51,030 bases of DNA. Origin: Lutibacter sp. GTDB lineage: Bacteria > Bacteroidota > Bacteroidia > Flavobacteriales > Flavobacteriaceae. Location: NCBI GenBank assembly GCA_021647265.1, contig JAKIVA010000017.1, positions 1 to 51,030 on the forward strand, read 5' to 3'. Position numbers and translations under genes: made by a program. Below are positions 18,401 through 26,653 of the stretch, piece by piece. Below the pieces are notes generated by a model that worked only from the letters and a program-made list of their open reading frames with translations, searched no databases and was not told the origin of the DNA. The stretch's first letter is position 1. The number at the start of each line of letters is the position of its first letter.

Positions 18401-18750
18401 AAGACAACGCTTAATTCTGTTACAGTATCAGAGGTTGAAACTCCGTAAAATGAAAAAATATCAGGAGCAATAAGAAGTGTATATAAATTTGGGCTTGAAC
18501 TATCTCTTGTAAGTTGTGGTTGGGTAGTGTTATCACCCCAAGATCCAATTACATTTTGCCATTGAGCACCGTTCACTGTAACGCCTGTATGAGCATAAAC
18601 ATCACCTGTATATCCATCTAATCCAGTTCCGGTAGCATCAAATATAATGGTAATTTCACCACTAACTATTGGTATTGTTGGGTTGGTTGTAACTTGAGAG
18701 AAAGTAAAGATAGGTAAAAGAAGAAGGAATATGATTAGTTTTGTTTTCAT
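15478..18750 (-). CDS. GH13 alpha-amylase secreted by the type IX secretion system
   Basis: This 1090-aa extracellular alpha-glucan hydrolase has a signal peptide (residues 1-19, ending TFSQ), two N-terminal beta domains (about 20-225) and a CBM48-like domain with LLLGDFNNWTLDN (about 228-325). The GH13 barrel (about 355-740) has nucleophile D529 (GFRIDLSKG), acid/base E577 (LILEHFAD) and D639 (MESHDEERL). After the barrel come a C-terminal beta domain, a thrombospondin type 3-like calcium loop (DDSDGDGIVDTEDLCP, about 828-845), beta linker domains, and a type A T9SS sorting domain from about 1016 (VAYPNPTSG) to the end. All catalytic residues are present. It should be cell-surface anchored or released through PorU. 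A terminator-like hairpin separates it from the SusE-like gene. Confidence 0.95.
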   Translation of the reverse strand: MKTKLIIFLLLLPIFTFSQVTTNPTIPIVSGEITIIFDATGTGLDGYTGDVYAHTGVTVNGAQWQNVIGSWGDNTTQPQLTRDSSSPNLYTLLIAPDIFSFYGVSTSDTVTELSVVFRSSDGTKQTNPDIFITIYAEGLNVAFTNPSNQSVYNLNDVITISAVSSIDADLELFVNNVSQQTATATTTIATSYSLISTGTQTLKVVATANGETKETSISVYVKTPTINSTKPTGLQYGLNKNVDNSVTFLLQAPQKTDVLLLGDFNNWTLDNTYQMAKDGDDFWITLTGLDVNTEFAYQYLVDYTLKVADPYSEKILDPNNDQYIPATTYPNLKSYPTGLTTGIVSTFIINEPTYSWNITNFIKPAKDNLIIYELHIRDFTESDSYNEALTRLDYLESLGINAIELMPISEFEGNDSWGYNPSFHGALDKAYGTKNDFKKFVDECHARGIAIILDVVYNQAFGQSPLAQMYWDSTNNKPAADNPWLNTDATHPYSVGYDFNHESIYTKNYVKQTLKHWINEFKVDGFRIDLSKGFTQTNNPTDVAAWGNYDASRIAILENYANDIWTNTSSDIYLILEHFADNSEETVLANFGFLLWGNGNHNYNQNTMGFASEANISWMSYQERGWNNPNLVGYMESHDEERLMYKNLNFGNSNENYDVKNLNTALAREELAAMFLFTIPGPKMIWQFGELGYEISIDENGRTGRKPLHWEYFDDVNRKNIYNVWSTLIAFKKKQPVFNSTDFNLNVGNLTKSIVLKDASMDIVVIGNFDIVPKTITPQFTQTGTWYEYFTGIQKNVTNTAESITLNPGEYRLYSTVRLLDPRGGTANDDSDGDGIVDTEDLCPNTPTGMVVNTTGCPIFTLPEDNFSVQVVSETCPDKNNGQMIITAQTSQSYAVTINGTAYTFTDSLTVDSLAPGTYSFCITVTGESYEQCFEVAVKQGVTVSGKSSVSSNRATIEIEEGTAPFIIYVNGKEVLETSSPVFNVAVKQGDLLEVKTSKTCEGVYSKSIVLLEGIVAYPNPTSGVLEIALPVSDKEVIISLYSINSQLISRKVYPIINGKVHLNIANKPIGLYIAKVHLDKPVTLKIIKQ

Positions 18751-18792
18751 ACTGTTTAGTTTAAGAAATTTCTACTAGAAATTAAGATAAAT

Positions 18793-18825
18793 AAAAATCT
18801 GCACAGATAATCTATGCAGATTTTT
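18793..18825 (-). terminator. Terminator-like hairpin between the SusE-like gene and the amylase
   Basis: A perfect 11-bp inverted repeat (18793-18803 with 18815-18825) has an 11-base loop and A/T runs on both sides, giving TTTTTATTTAT after the stem on the minus strand. It lies 28 bp past the stop of the upstream gene, inside an otherwise compact operon. Confidence 0.75.
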
Positions 18826-18852
18826 ATTTTTTATTTAAAATGAATTAACATT

Positions 18853-20142
18853 TTAGTTTATCGTATATGTGGGCGCATCAGGGTTACTAAAATCTAAAAC
18901 AATGTTATAAGTTCCAGCAGAAACTGGAATATTTGCTCCATTTTGTTCTAATGTTCCATCATTACCATCATCACCGTAATTTACATCCCAACTGTCATTC
19001 GTTCTAAATTTTATTTCACCATCAGTTAGTGTAATTCCATTTAAAACCCAAACACCATCGGTACTATAATCTGGTGTAAATTTTACATCTGGTCCGCCCC
19101 ATCCATTTGGTGCTGCAGAGCCAACAACACCCCAAATATCTATAGGTTCAATGCTGTACTCTAAGTTATTTAAATCTAGCGTAACTAAATAATTACCGGC
19201 AGAAACAGGTATGTTAGCACCACCTGGTTCTAAAGATCCATCACCTCCATCATCACCATAATTAAGTCCCCAGTCATTATTAAATCTAAATTTAATTTCA
19301 CCACCTCCTAAAGTAACCACCGCTTTCCAAGTATCAGAAAATGAATCATACGCTAAAGGCATATCAGGGCCACCCCAACCGTTTGTTGTGGCATCACCTA
19401 CTAATCCCCAAGTATAAGCTTCAATAGTGTATGTTAAGTTAGCAATATTAAAGACTATTTTGTAACTTCCAGCAGAGACAGGTATGTTAGCACCTCCAGG
19501 TTCCAAGCTACCATCATTACCATCATCACCGTAATTTACCGTCCAATCATTATTTTCGCGAAATTTAATCTCACCATCACTTAAAGCAACATAAGCAACT
19601 AATTCATCTGAGTTACTAGTTCTATAGAAAGGCATATCAGGGCCATTCCAACCATTTATAGTTGCACTACCAACAACTCCCCAACTTGTAGATAAATCTA
19701 ATTTATCTACATAGGCGGTTGCTGTTAAGGATGTTACATTAGACTCTAGTTCTTTGTACTCGCTTAAAATAGCTTTTATTTGTATTGAAACAGGAGTTGG
19801 TACATTTCCTTCTAAACCTAGATTAAGAAGAATTCTGTTTAATTCAACAGTTTCAAATTCTTTAAATAATGAATTACCTACAGCAACTGAATTAGAAAAT
19901 TCACCATTGGTAAAAATTATTTTATAGTCTACTGCAGCACTAAAACCGTAATTTGGATCATCCCAGGAAACAGTTAATGCAGTTTGTCCAGCATTATCCT
20001 TATCTAGTGTTACTTCCCCTACAGATAAACTAACTGTAGTAGAAGCACTAGGGTTTAATACTGTTAAATCTTCTTTACTACACCCTACTAAAAAAATAGT
20101 AGTAGCGAATAAAATTAATATGTTATTTAAAAATATTTTCAT
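18853..20142 (-). CDS. SusE/SusF-like outer-membrane starch-binding lipoprotein with three tandem modules
   Basis: I take the ATG at 20142. The longer frame from 20172 would begin inside the susD stop region and add ten residues before the real signal peptide. The product has 429 aa. The leader MKIFLNNILILFATTIFLVGC gives a lipid-anchored Cys. Residues about 30-145 form a SusE N-terminal-like beta domain (VTLDKDNAGQTALTVSW). Three modules of about 90 residues follow, beginning at W154, W245 and W337. Each has the pattern WGxVGxAxxNGWxGPDM/V, then GEIKFRxNxxWxxNYGDDGxDG, then GANIPVSAG. It should bind starch at the cell surface beside SusD. The same module occurs inside SusD upstream. Confidence 0.9.
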   Translation of the reverse strand: MKIFLNNILILFATTIFLVGCSKEDLTVLNPSASTTVSLSVGEVTLDKDNAGQTALTVSWDDPNYGFSAAVDYKIIFTNGEFSNSVAVGNSLFKEFETVELNRILLNLGLEGNVPTPVSIQIKAILSEYKELESNVTSLTATAYVDKLDLSTSWGVVGSATINGWNGPDMPFYRTSNSDELVAYVALSDGEIKFRENNDWTVNYGDDGNDGSLEPGGANIPVSAGSYKIVFNIANLTYTIEAYTWGLVGDATTNGWGGPDMPLAYDSFSDTWKAVVTLGGGEIKFRFNNDWGLNYGDDGGDGSLEPGGANIPVSAGNYLVTLDLNNLEYSIEPIDIWGVVGSAAPNGWGGPDVKFTPDYSTDGVWVLNGITLTDGEIKFRTNDSWDVNYGDDGNDGTLEQNGANIPVSAGTYNIVLDFSNPDAPTYTIN

Positions 20143-20158
20143 TGTTTCTTTTTTAATA

Positions 20159-22045
20159 TTAATACCCAGCATTTTGTGTTAAATTAGGATTTGCATTTAA
20201 GTCAGTGGCAGGTATAGGTAAAAGGTTTAAATAACTTGGAGTAGATGTACCTTCTGCAACACCACCTTTCCATGGCCATACATAATCACCATCGGTAAAT
20301 TTTCCAAATCTAATTAAATCAGTTCTTCTGTGCCCTTCCCAAAATAATTCTCTAGCTCTTTCATTTAAGATAAAGTCTAAATTAATTGAGGTTACTTTAC
20401 CAAAGTTACCTGCTCTAGCTCTTAATTCATTCATATATGAAACAGCAGTTGCTTCACTACCTCCACCACCTCTTAAAGTTGCTTCAGCGTACATTAAATA
20501 AACATCAGCAATTCTAAATAGTGGAAAATCAGTATCTGTAAAATTACCACTGGTATCAGATCCTGGCAACCCATTTCTATCAACATTTTTAAACTTAGTA
20601 ACAGCATATCCATCAGTAAAAGTACTTATAGATTCAATTTCTAATGTTTGTCCGTCTGTATAAAACATTGCTCTAGGATCCTGTTCAATGGTATATGTTG
20701 AGTTCCCTAAGTCTAACGTAATTTTATACAAACCTGCAGCAATTACAATGTTAGAGCCACCATCTTCTATAGTTCCATCAGCTCCATTGTCTCCATAGTT
20801 GAAACCCCAATCGTTATCTCTTCTAAATTTTATTTCACCATCTGATAAGTTAAAGAATCCAGCATATACATTTGCTGTTCCTGTTTGGTGTAACGGCATA
20901 TCAGGTCCACCCCAGCCATTTGCAGTTGCAGAACCTACTAGTCCCCAGTTTGAAGCTGCTCCAATAGCATTGTTTGATGCATTTGTGTCAATTCCAGAAT
21001 TAAATTTATTTACCAAAGCACTGGTTGCTCTATTTCCACCCCAACCACCGTTGATACCAAAATCAGCAGGGTTCATGCTTCCTCCAACAGCTGCATGAAT
21101 TAAAAATGTAGTACCACCATAAGATTGTGTATGAAGGCCATCAAAAGCAATAGGGAATATTACACCACTAGCTGTATTGTTGTCTGCCAAAAATAAATTT
21201 TCATAAGATGGTTCTAAACTATAACCAGCATTTATAACTTTAGATGAGTAGTTCACACAATCACTATATCTTGCTGAACCAGTGTATACTTCAGCATTTA
21301 GATATAGTTTAGCTAACAATGTCCAAACTGCTGCTTGGTCAGCTCTAGCATATTCGTTAGATTTTGGTGCAGCCATACCATCTTGTATGGTTAATAATTC
21401 ACTTTCTATGAAAGTAAACAAATCAGCTCTACTTTTTTGTTCTGGAAAGAAAAATCCAACTTCATCATTTTCTGTTACAAAAGGGAAATTTCCGAATAAG
21501 TCTAACGCGTGATAATAGCTTAAGGCTCTTAAAAAACGGGCTTCTTTTTTATAAAGTTGAACATCAGCTAATTGTTGTCCTGAAACACCCCTTGAATTTA
21601 ATTTATCAGGAGTAGTTTCTCTTAGGAATGCGTTACAAGAAGTTATTTGATAAATAATTCTATTGTATAAGGCAGTAACAAATTCGTTACTTGATGTCCA
21701 GTCATGTTCGTGATAATCAGGTAAACTACCATCAGCCCAACCTATAACAGCTTCATCAGTTGTTACTTCTTGTGCTAACCAATACTGTCTTAAGTATTGA
21801 CTAAAACCTTCGTCTATCCCTGTAATATCAGGTAAACCTGCAGGTCCTTGCTGACCGCTAATAGCTAAACCAGCATATAATTTAGCCAATACCTGTTTGT
21901 ATGCAGCTGGATCATTAAATAACTCATCAGCTAATACAATATCTTTGTCTTTAGGAAGCGTATCTAAATCATTCAGACACGAAGTCATAGTAAATAAACT
22001 TACTATTATTCCTATCATTAATATTTTAAAAGAATATTTTTTCAT
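20159..22045 (-). CDS. susD: SusD/RagB-family starch-binding lipoprotein with an embedded SusE-type module
   Basis: This 628-aa protein is longer than the ~500-550 typical for SusD. The lipobox is FTMTSC (Cys 23). TPR-type SusD features include RALSYYHALDLFGNFPFV (residues about 170-190), AAVWTLLAKLYLNAEVYTG and the C-terminal ERARELFWEGHRRTDLIRFGKF with NPNLTQNAGY at the end. Residues 367-454 form an extra module, WGLVGSATANGWGGPDMPL...GEIKFRRDNDWGFNYGDNGADG...YTIE, that matches the three repeats of the SusE-like protein. SusD sequence resumes immediately with DPRAMFYTDG. The start is 11 bp after the susC stop. It caps the SusC channel and binds glucan. Confidence 0.95.
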   Translation of the reverse strand: MKKYSFKILMIGIIVSLFTMTSCLNDLDTLPKDKDIVLADELFNDPAAYKQVLAKLYAGLAISGQQGPAGLPDITGIDEGFSQYLRQYWLAQEVTTDEAVIGWADGSLPDYHEHDWTSSNEFVTALYNRIIYQITSCNAFLRETTPDKLNSRGVSGQQLADVQLYKKEARFLRALSYYHALDLFGNFPFVTENDEVGFFFPEQKSRADLFTFIESELLTIQDGMAAPKSNEYARADQAAVWTLLAKLYLNAEVYTGSARYSDCVNYSSKVINAGYSLEPSYENLFLADNNTASGVIFPIAFDGLHTQSYGGTTFLIHAAVGGSMNPADFGINGGWGGNRATSALVNKFNSGIDTNASNNAIGAASNWGLVGSATANGWGGPDMPLHQTGTANVYAGFFNLSDGEIKFRRDNDWGFNYGDNGADGTIEDGGSNIVIAAGLYKITLDLGNSTYTIEQDPRAMFYTDGQTLEIESISTFTDGYAVTKFKNVDRNGLPGSDTSGNFTDTDFPLFRIADVYLMYAEATLRGGGGSEATAVSYMNELRARAGNFGKVTSINLDFILNERARELFWEGHRRTDLIRFGKFTDGDYVWPWKGGVAEGTSTPSYLNLLPIPATDLNANPNLTQNAGY

Positions 22046-22056
22046 TTCTTAATTAA

Positions 22057-25014
22057 TTAAAAGTTTAAATTAACACCAATCATATAAATTTTTGGTCTTG
22101 GGTAAATATTATAATCAATACCTCCATTTACTTCAGGATCTAAACCTTTATAATCGGTAATAGTAATTATATTTTGGGCTGATCCAATAATAGATAAATT
22201 TGAACCTTCACTTAATACATTACCAAAATTATAACCTACACTAATATTGTCTAATTTCAGGAATGAAGCATCTTGAATATAATAATCTGACAAATATCTT
22301 TCAGCTCCTCCGTTTATAAATCCTGTTTCTAAAACATTTTCAACACCATTAGATATTACATTTGGAAATGCAGCATTTAATAATTGCTGTTTGAAACCTA
22401 AGTTAGAATCAACATTATTGTAAGCATAGTTTCCTACACTACCTCTCCACGCCATATTAAAATTCCATTTTTTATAATTTAAGTCTGTCGTAAATCCAAA
22501 AGTAAAATCAGCAGCTGGTTTTTCATTTCTATATTTATCGGCAATGGTAATTACACCGTCATTATTTCTATCAACATAAACACCTTCAATTGGTTTTCCA
22601 GTTGAATCGTACACTTGTTGATATACAAAGAATGCACTAGGGGCATAACCTACGCTGTGAATTTGAACAGTATTACCAACACCACCACTAAAAATCCCAA
22701 CAGGTACGCCTTCATAATCAGGCCCATCATTGGTTGTTAATTGTGTAATTTCAGTATCAGCATATGTAAAGTTTAAGCCCACGTTTAAATTTAAGTCATC
22801 AGTTCTAATAGGTTTAATGTTAAGCATAAGCTCAATACCTTTATTTTCCATTTTACCAATATTAGCGTCTCCGGCATTTGATAATGAAGAACCTCCTGGG
22901 AATGGAATAAAGTTTAATAAATCTTTCGTTCTTCTGAAATAAGCATCAATAGAACCAGTTAAGTAATCATCAAATAGTCCAAAGTCTAAACCTGCATTGT
23001 ATGTTTCAGTTTCCTCCCATTTTAAGGTTGTATTAAATGGTTCAGCTCTAAACGTTGTAAGATATGAACTTCCAAATTGATATTGAGCTGTATTAGTACT
23101 TGCTAAATATGTCGCAATAGCAGGGTAGTAACTTCCAATATCTTGTTGACCTGTGATACCCCAACTTAAACGAAGTTTTAAATTAGAAAAAGTTTTAGAA
23201 TCTTTTAAAAATGGTTCTTCATAAATTTTCCAAGCAAAAGCAGCTGAAGGGAAGTTAGCCCAACGGTTTTCTTTGCTAAATCTAGATGATCCGTCACGTC
23301 TATACGTTAAGGTTACTAAATATTTATCAGCAAATGCATATTTAAGTCGTCCAAAAAAAGATTGTAAATTTAATTCATTATAATAATCAAAGGTTTCAGT
23401 TAAAGTAGGGTCTTGAATATTATTTTTATTAAACCCATCATTGATGAAGTTTTGGTAAGAATACCCTGCCATAACATCAATAGAACTATTGATTGATTTT
23501 AAATCTTTAGCATAATTTAAATAAAAGTCTGATAGTATATTCTTTTTGCTTTGTTCGTAATGAGTTATGCTACCCAGTTTTGCTAGCTCAACTGAACTTG
23601 CTGTTGCAGAGTCAAAAGTAGTATCATCTCCATAACTGTTTGATATATCATATCCTAAATTTAAATTAGCTCTTAATTCAGGTAAAAAATGCATTTTATA
23701 ATCAAATTGAATATTTCCAATACTTCTTGTTGCATTTGAAGAATTATTTCTTTGTTTTAATAAAGCTACAGGATTTTTAGGAGCTCCAACAGCTACAGGA
23801 TTTCCATTAGGTTGAAGCCATTGAAAATAACCTCCGTATGGAGAGGTATTGTCATAAACAGGTTTTGTTGGGTCAAAACCAATTGCATTACTAATAGCTC
23901 CAGTATCAGCAAATCGGTTGTTAATCATAGAAACCTTGGTGTTTAAATCAATTTTCAAGTGATCATCTAATAGTTTTGAAGCAACACTTAATGAAAATGT
24001 TGATCTATCAAGTTTAGAAGTTAATAATGTACCTTCTTGGCTTGTATATCCAATAGATCCTCTAATTCTTAAATTTTCAGTACCACCTCTTAAACTTAAA
24101 TTATGGTCTGTACCATATCCAGTTCTAAATATTTCATTCTGCCAATTTGTATTTGCATTACCCAACAAAGCAATATCACTTGGTAATCCATTTGCATTTA
24201 CGTAATCTCTAAATTGATTAGCTGATAAGGCATCAACAGTATTTATATTTTCATTTACAGAAAAGCTAGAGCTGTAAGTTCCTTTAAACCCATCGGCACT
24301 CCCTTTTTTAGTTGTAATAATAATAACACCATTTGAAGCTCTAGAACCATAAATAGCGGTTGCAGATGCATCTTTCAAAATAGTATATGATTCAATATCA
24401 TTAGGATTAATTGTATTTAGAGGATTTCTTAATCCAGAAATACCATCTTTATCTACAGGTACTCCATCAATAATAAATAGAGGGTCATTGGAAGCATTCA
24501 AAGAAGCTCCACCTCTAATTCTAATTGTAGATCCACTACCAGGTGCACCACCATTTGATATTACTTGAATACCCGCAACCTTTCCAGTTAACATTTGATC
24601 GGGTGATATAATTACACCTCTGTTTAAATCTTTTGGTTTAACTGATGTAATTGATCCTGTTGCATCTTTTACAGTTGTTGTACCGTAACCAATAATTACA
24701 ACCTCGTTTAATGTTTCTGTATCTTGTTCCAGCGCTACATTAATAGTAGTGTTATCTCCTACAGTTATTTCCAGGGTAGTAAACCCAATATAAGAAAATA
24801 CAAGTATATCTCCCTTCTTTACGTTTTCTAAGGAATATTTTCCGTCAAAATCAGTTGAGGTACCTTTTGTAGTCCCTTTTATAATAATACCAACTCCTGG
24901 TAATTCACTACCAGTAGCTTTTTCTGTTACTTTACCCGTTACTGTTTGTTGTGCAAACAAGCTAATAGGTAAAAATATAATAACAGTCAATAGAAAAAGT
25001 TTGAAATTTTTCAT
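22057..25014 (-). CDS. susC: SusC/RagA-family TonB-dependent outer-membrane transporter
   Basis: This 985-aa TonB-dependent maltooligosaccharide importer has a signal peptide ending LFAQ (residue 21). It continues with a carboxypeptidase-regulatory-like domain (about 23-100: VTGKVTEKATGSELPGV, SYIGFTTLEITVG), a TonB-box region (EVVIIGYGTT), the plug with GKVAGIQVISNGG and PLFIIDGVPVD, then the 22-strand barrel ending in YMIGVNLNF. It is the first gene of the minus-strand arm and SusD follows it. Its upstream region carries a LacI-type palindrome. The substrate is inferred from neighbouring starch enzymes. Confidence 0.97.
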   Translation of the reverse strand: MKNFKLFLLTVIIFLPISLFAQQTVTGKVTEKATGSELPGVGIIIKGTTKGTSTDFDGKYSLENVKKGDILVFSYIGFTTLEITVGDNTTINVALEQDTETLNEVVIIGYGTTTVKDATGSITSVKPKDLNRGVIISPDQMLTGKVAGIQVISNGGAPGSGSTIRIRGGASLNASNDPLFIIDGVPVDKDGISGLRNPLNTINPNDIESYTILKDASATAIYGSRASNGVIIITTKKGSADGFKGTYSSSFSVNENINTVDALSANQFRDYVNANGLPSDIALLGNANTNWQNEIFRTGYGTDHNLSLRGGTENLRIRGSIGYTSQEGTLLTSKLDRSTFSLSVASKLLDDHLKIDLNTKVSMINNRFADTGAISNAIGFDPTKPVYDNTSPYGGYFQWLQPNGNPVAVGAPKNPVALLKQRNNSSNATRSIGNIQFDYKMHFLPELRANLNLGYDISNSYGDDTTFDSATASSVELAKLGSITHYEQSKKNILSDFYLNYAKDLKSINSSIDVMAGYSYQNFINDGFNKNNIQDPTLTETFDYYNELNLQSFFGRLKYAFADKYLVTLTYRRDGSSRFSKENRWANFPSAAFAWKIYEEPFLKDSKTFSNLKLRLSWGITGQQDIGSYYPAIATYLASTNTAQYQFGSSYLTTFRAEPFNTTLKWEETETYNAGLDFGLFDDYLTGSIDAYFRRTKDLLNFIPFPGGSSLSNAGDANIGKMENKGIELMLNIKPIRTDDLNLNVGLNFTYADTEITQLTTNDGPDYEGVPVGIFSGGVGNTVQIHSVGYAPSAFFVYQQVYDSTGKPIEGVYVDRNNDGVITIADKYRNEKPAADFTFGFTTDLNYKKWNFNMAWRGSVGNYAYNNVDSNLGFKQQLLNAAFPNVISNGVENVLETGFINGGAERYLSDYYIQDASFLKLDNISVGYNFGNVLSEGSNLSIIGSAQNIITITDYKGLDPEVNGGIDYNIYPRPKIYMIGVNLNF

Positions 25015-25072
25015 CTATTTTAAGTTAATTAATAATTAAGTTTTTAAATAATTTGTACTATTTTCATTACAT

Positions 25073-25085
25073 TTCACTGTGTGAA
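25073..25085. promoter_or_regulatory. Inverted repeat TTCAC-N3-GTGAA upstream of susC
   Basis: Perfect 5-bp arms (25073-25077, 25081-25085) lie 59 bp before the susC start. TTCAC half-sites recur near the MFS gene (26584-26600) and in the lacI leader (25360-25383), so they may belong to a shared control element. No family is assigned. Confidence 0.3.
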
Positions 25086-25110
25086 GTTAAGGAGTTAACA
25101 TTTATTTAAC

Positions 25111-25126
25111 AATGATTACAATCATT
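25111..25126. promoter_or_regulatory. Inverted repeat AATGATT-AC-AATCATT
   Basis: Perfect 7-bp arms with a 2-bp spacer lie in the susC/lacI divergent region, 10 bp from the LacI-type palindrome. It may be a regulator site or part of the susC promoter region. Confidence 0.35.
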
Positions 25127-25135
25127 ATTAAAGAT

Positions 25136-25151
25136 ACGCAAACGTTTTCGT
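25136..25151. promoter_or_regulatory. LacI-family operator candidate
   Basis: ACGCAAACGTTTTCGT is a nearly perfect even palindrome centred on CG, with the AAACGTTT core typical of LacI-family operators. It lies 122 bp upstream of susC and 264 bp upstream of the lacI-type gene. A second AAACGTT core at 25171-25177 lies 35 bp away, inside a hairpin (TAAAGT 25177-25182 with ACTTTA 25189-25194). The pairing with the adjacent LacI-type regulator is inferred. Confidence 0.6.
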
Positions 25152-25290
25152 GTTCATAACTTTTCTACTCAAACGTTAAAGTAAATTAACTTTATGAGTG
25201 CTTTTTTTATATAAATTTTGAAATTGAGCTGTTTTATTAAATTTTGGTCTAATCTTTTGGCCGAATTATATATTATTTGAGTATAAATTT

Positions 25291-25298
25291 TATCTTTG
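25291..25298 (+). promoter_or_regulatory. Putative -7 box (TATCTTTG) of the lacI-type gene
   Basis: TATCTTTG matches TAnnTTTG. Transcription would start near 25305 and leave a leader of about 110 nt. That leader contains two inverted repeats: CTTGTTT/AAACAAG at 25318-25340 and GTGAAC/GTTCAC at 25360-25383. No well-spaced -33 element is seen. Confidence 0.4.
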
Positions 25299-25414
25299 TA
25301 ATAAGGGGAAATTGAGTCTTGTTTGTTTGTAGTAAACAAGCGAAAATTTCTTACTATAGGTGAACAATCATAAGTAAGTTCACTGTAATTTTAAAAAAGC
25401 AATAAAAACGACAT

Positions 25415-26440
25415 ATGAAACCTAGAATTACTTTAAAGAAAATAGCAAAAGAATTTGGAGTGTCTATATCAACGGTTTCAAAAGCGTTAAAAGATAGCCA
25501 CGAAATTAGTGAAGAAACAAGAGGCAAAATTAAAGCCTTTGCAGATTATTATAATTACAAACCCAATAGTTTAGCACTTCAACTTCGCAATCAAAAAACA
25601 TCGGTAATAGGTGTTATAATTCCCGAAATTGTTCATCACTTTTTTTCTACAGTTATCAATGGAATTGAACAGTATGCTAATGAAAAAGGATACAATGTAA
25701 TGGTTTGTTTGTCAAATGAATCTTATGAAAAAGAAGTTTCCAATTTTACCGTACTTACAAATGGAAGTGTTGATGGCTTAATTGTTTCTATAGCAAGAGA
25801 AACTCAGGAAAATAAGGTATACAAGCATTTTGATGCCATTATTTCTGATGACTTTCCTTTGGTGCTATTTGATAGAATTATTGATGAATTGAAATGTGAT
25901 AAAGTGATAATTGATGATATTGGTGGAGCTCACAAGGCGACAAACCATTTGATTGAAATTGGCGCAAAACGTATAGCATTGATAACTACTCAAGATTATA
26001 TTACAGTAGGTTCACTAAGAAAACAAGGGTATTTAAAAGCTTTAAAAACGAGTGGACTAACTATTGAAGAAAATTTAATTTATAAAATTAATGATACCCA
26101 AGATTTGTATAAACAAATTGAAAAGGTTATTCAAGTGAAAAATCCACCAGATGCAATTTTAGCAGTAAATGAAATTTATGCCGCCATTGCTTTGAAAATT
26201 GCTAAAGAAAAAGGGTTGTCTATACCTAAAGATATTGCTATTATAGGTTTTACAAGTGGTTTAATATCTGAATTTACAGATCCGTCATTAACTTCAGTTG
26301 TGCAGCATGGAGATTTAATGGGGAAACAAGCAGCAGAACTTCTGATAAATAGAATTGAAAATACAGCGCCAAGTGAATATCAAAAAGTAGTAATATCATC
26401 AAATTTAAAAATTAGAAAATCTACTTTATCAGAGAACTAG
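25415..26440 (+). CDS. LacI-family transcriptional regulator of the alpha-glucan locus
   Basis: This 341-aa DNA-binding regulator has an N-terminal helix-turn-helix ITLKKIAKEFGVSISTVSKAL (first 25 residues, given here to the core SISTVSKAL) and a hinge region ending in LALQLRNQKT. A periplasmic-binding-protein-like sensor domain follows, from IGVIIPEIVHHFFS to the C-terminus with GFTSGLISEFTDPSLTSVVQ. The length is normal. It sits between the two divergent arms of the locus, and an AAACGTTT-type palindrome lies in the shared region. It probably senses a maltose-type sugar or its phosphate, replacing the SusR type used in Bacteroides (inference). Confidence 0.93.
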   Translation: MKPRITLKKIAKEFGVSISTVSKALKDSHEISEETRGKIKAFADYYNYKPNSLALQLRNQKTSVIGVIIPEIVHHFFSTVINGIEQYANEKGYNVMVCLSNESYEKEVSNFTVLTNGSVDGLIVSIARETQENKVYKHFDAIISDDFPLVLFDRIIDELKCDKVIIDDIGGAHKATNHLIEIGAKRIALITTQDYITVGSLRKQGYLKALKTSGLTIEENLIYKINDTQDLYKQIEKVIQVKNPPDAILAVNEIYAAIALKIAKEKGLSIPKDIAIIGFTSGLISEFTDPSLTSVVQHGDLMGKQAAELLINRIENTAPSEYQKVVISSNLKIRKSTLSEN

Positions 26441-26542
26441 TGCTGAAAAAAAATCTATGCAACTCAAAGGTTATAGTACTTGATTTGTAGTGTTCTAACT
26501 GAAATCTTCTTTCAAAATAAATTTAAACTTAAAATAATTTTA

Positions 26543-26550
26543 TATATTTG
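26543..26550 (+). promoter_or_regulatory. Putative -7 box (TATATTTG) of the MFS-GH65-GH13-GH31 operon
   Basis: This is an exact TAnnTTTG match 104 bp upstream of the MFS start. Just downstream are a GTAAAA/TTTTAC inverted repeat (26555-26571) and tandem TTCACAC copies (26584-26597), both within the predicted leader. Confidence 0.45.
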
Positions 26551-26653
26551 TCGTGTAAAAGACAATTTTACAACATACTATTTTTCACACTTCACACGAA
26601 ACAATTAAAGCAATACTGCTTTAAGTTGTTTATTTATAATAATAGAAATATTT

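Noticed and set aside
20143..20172. Longer N-terminus of the SusE-like protein starting in the susD stop region
   Set aside because: The extra ten residues precede a complete lipoprotein signal peptide that starts at 20142, so the downstream ATG is the better start.
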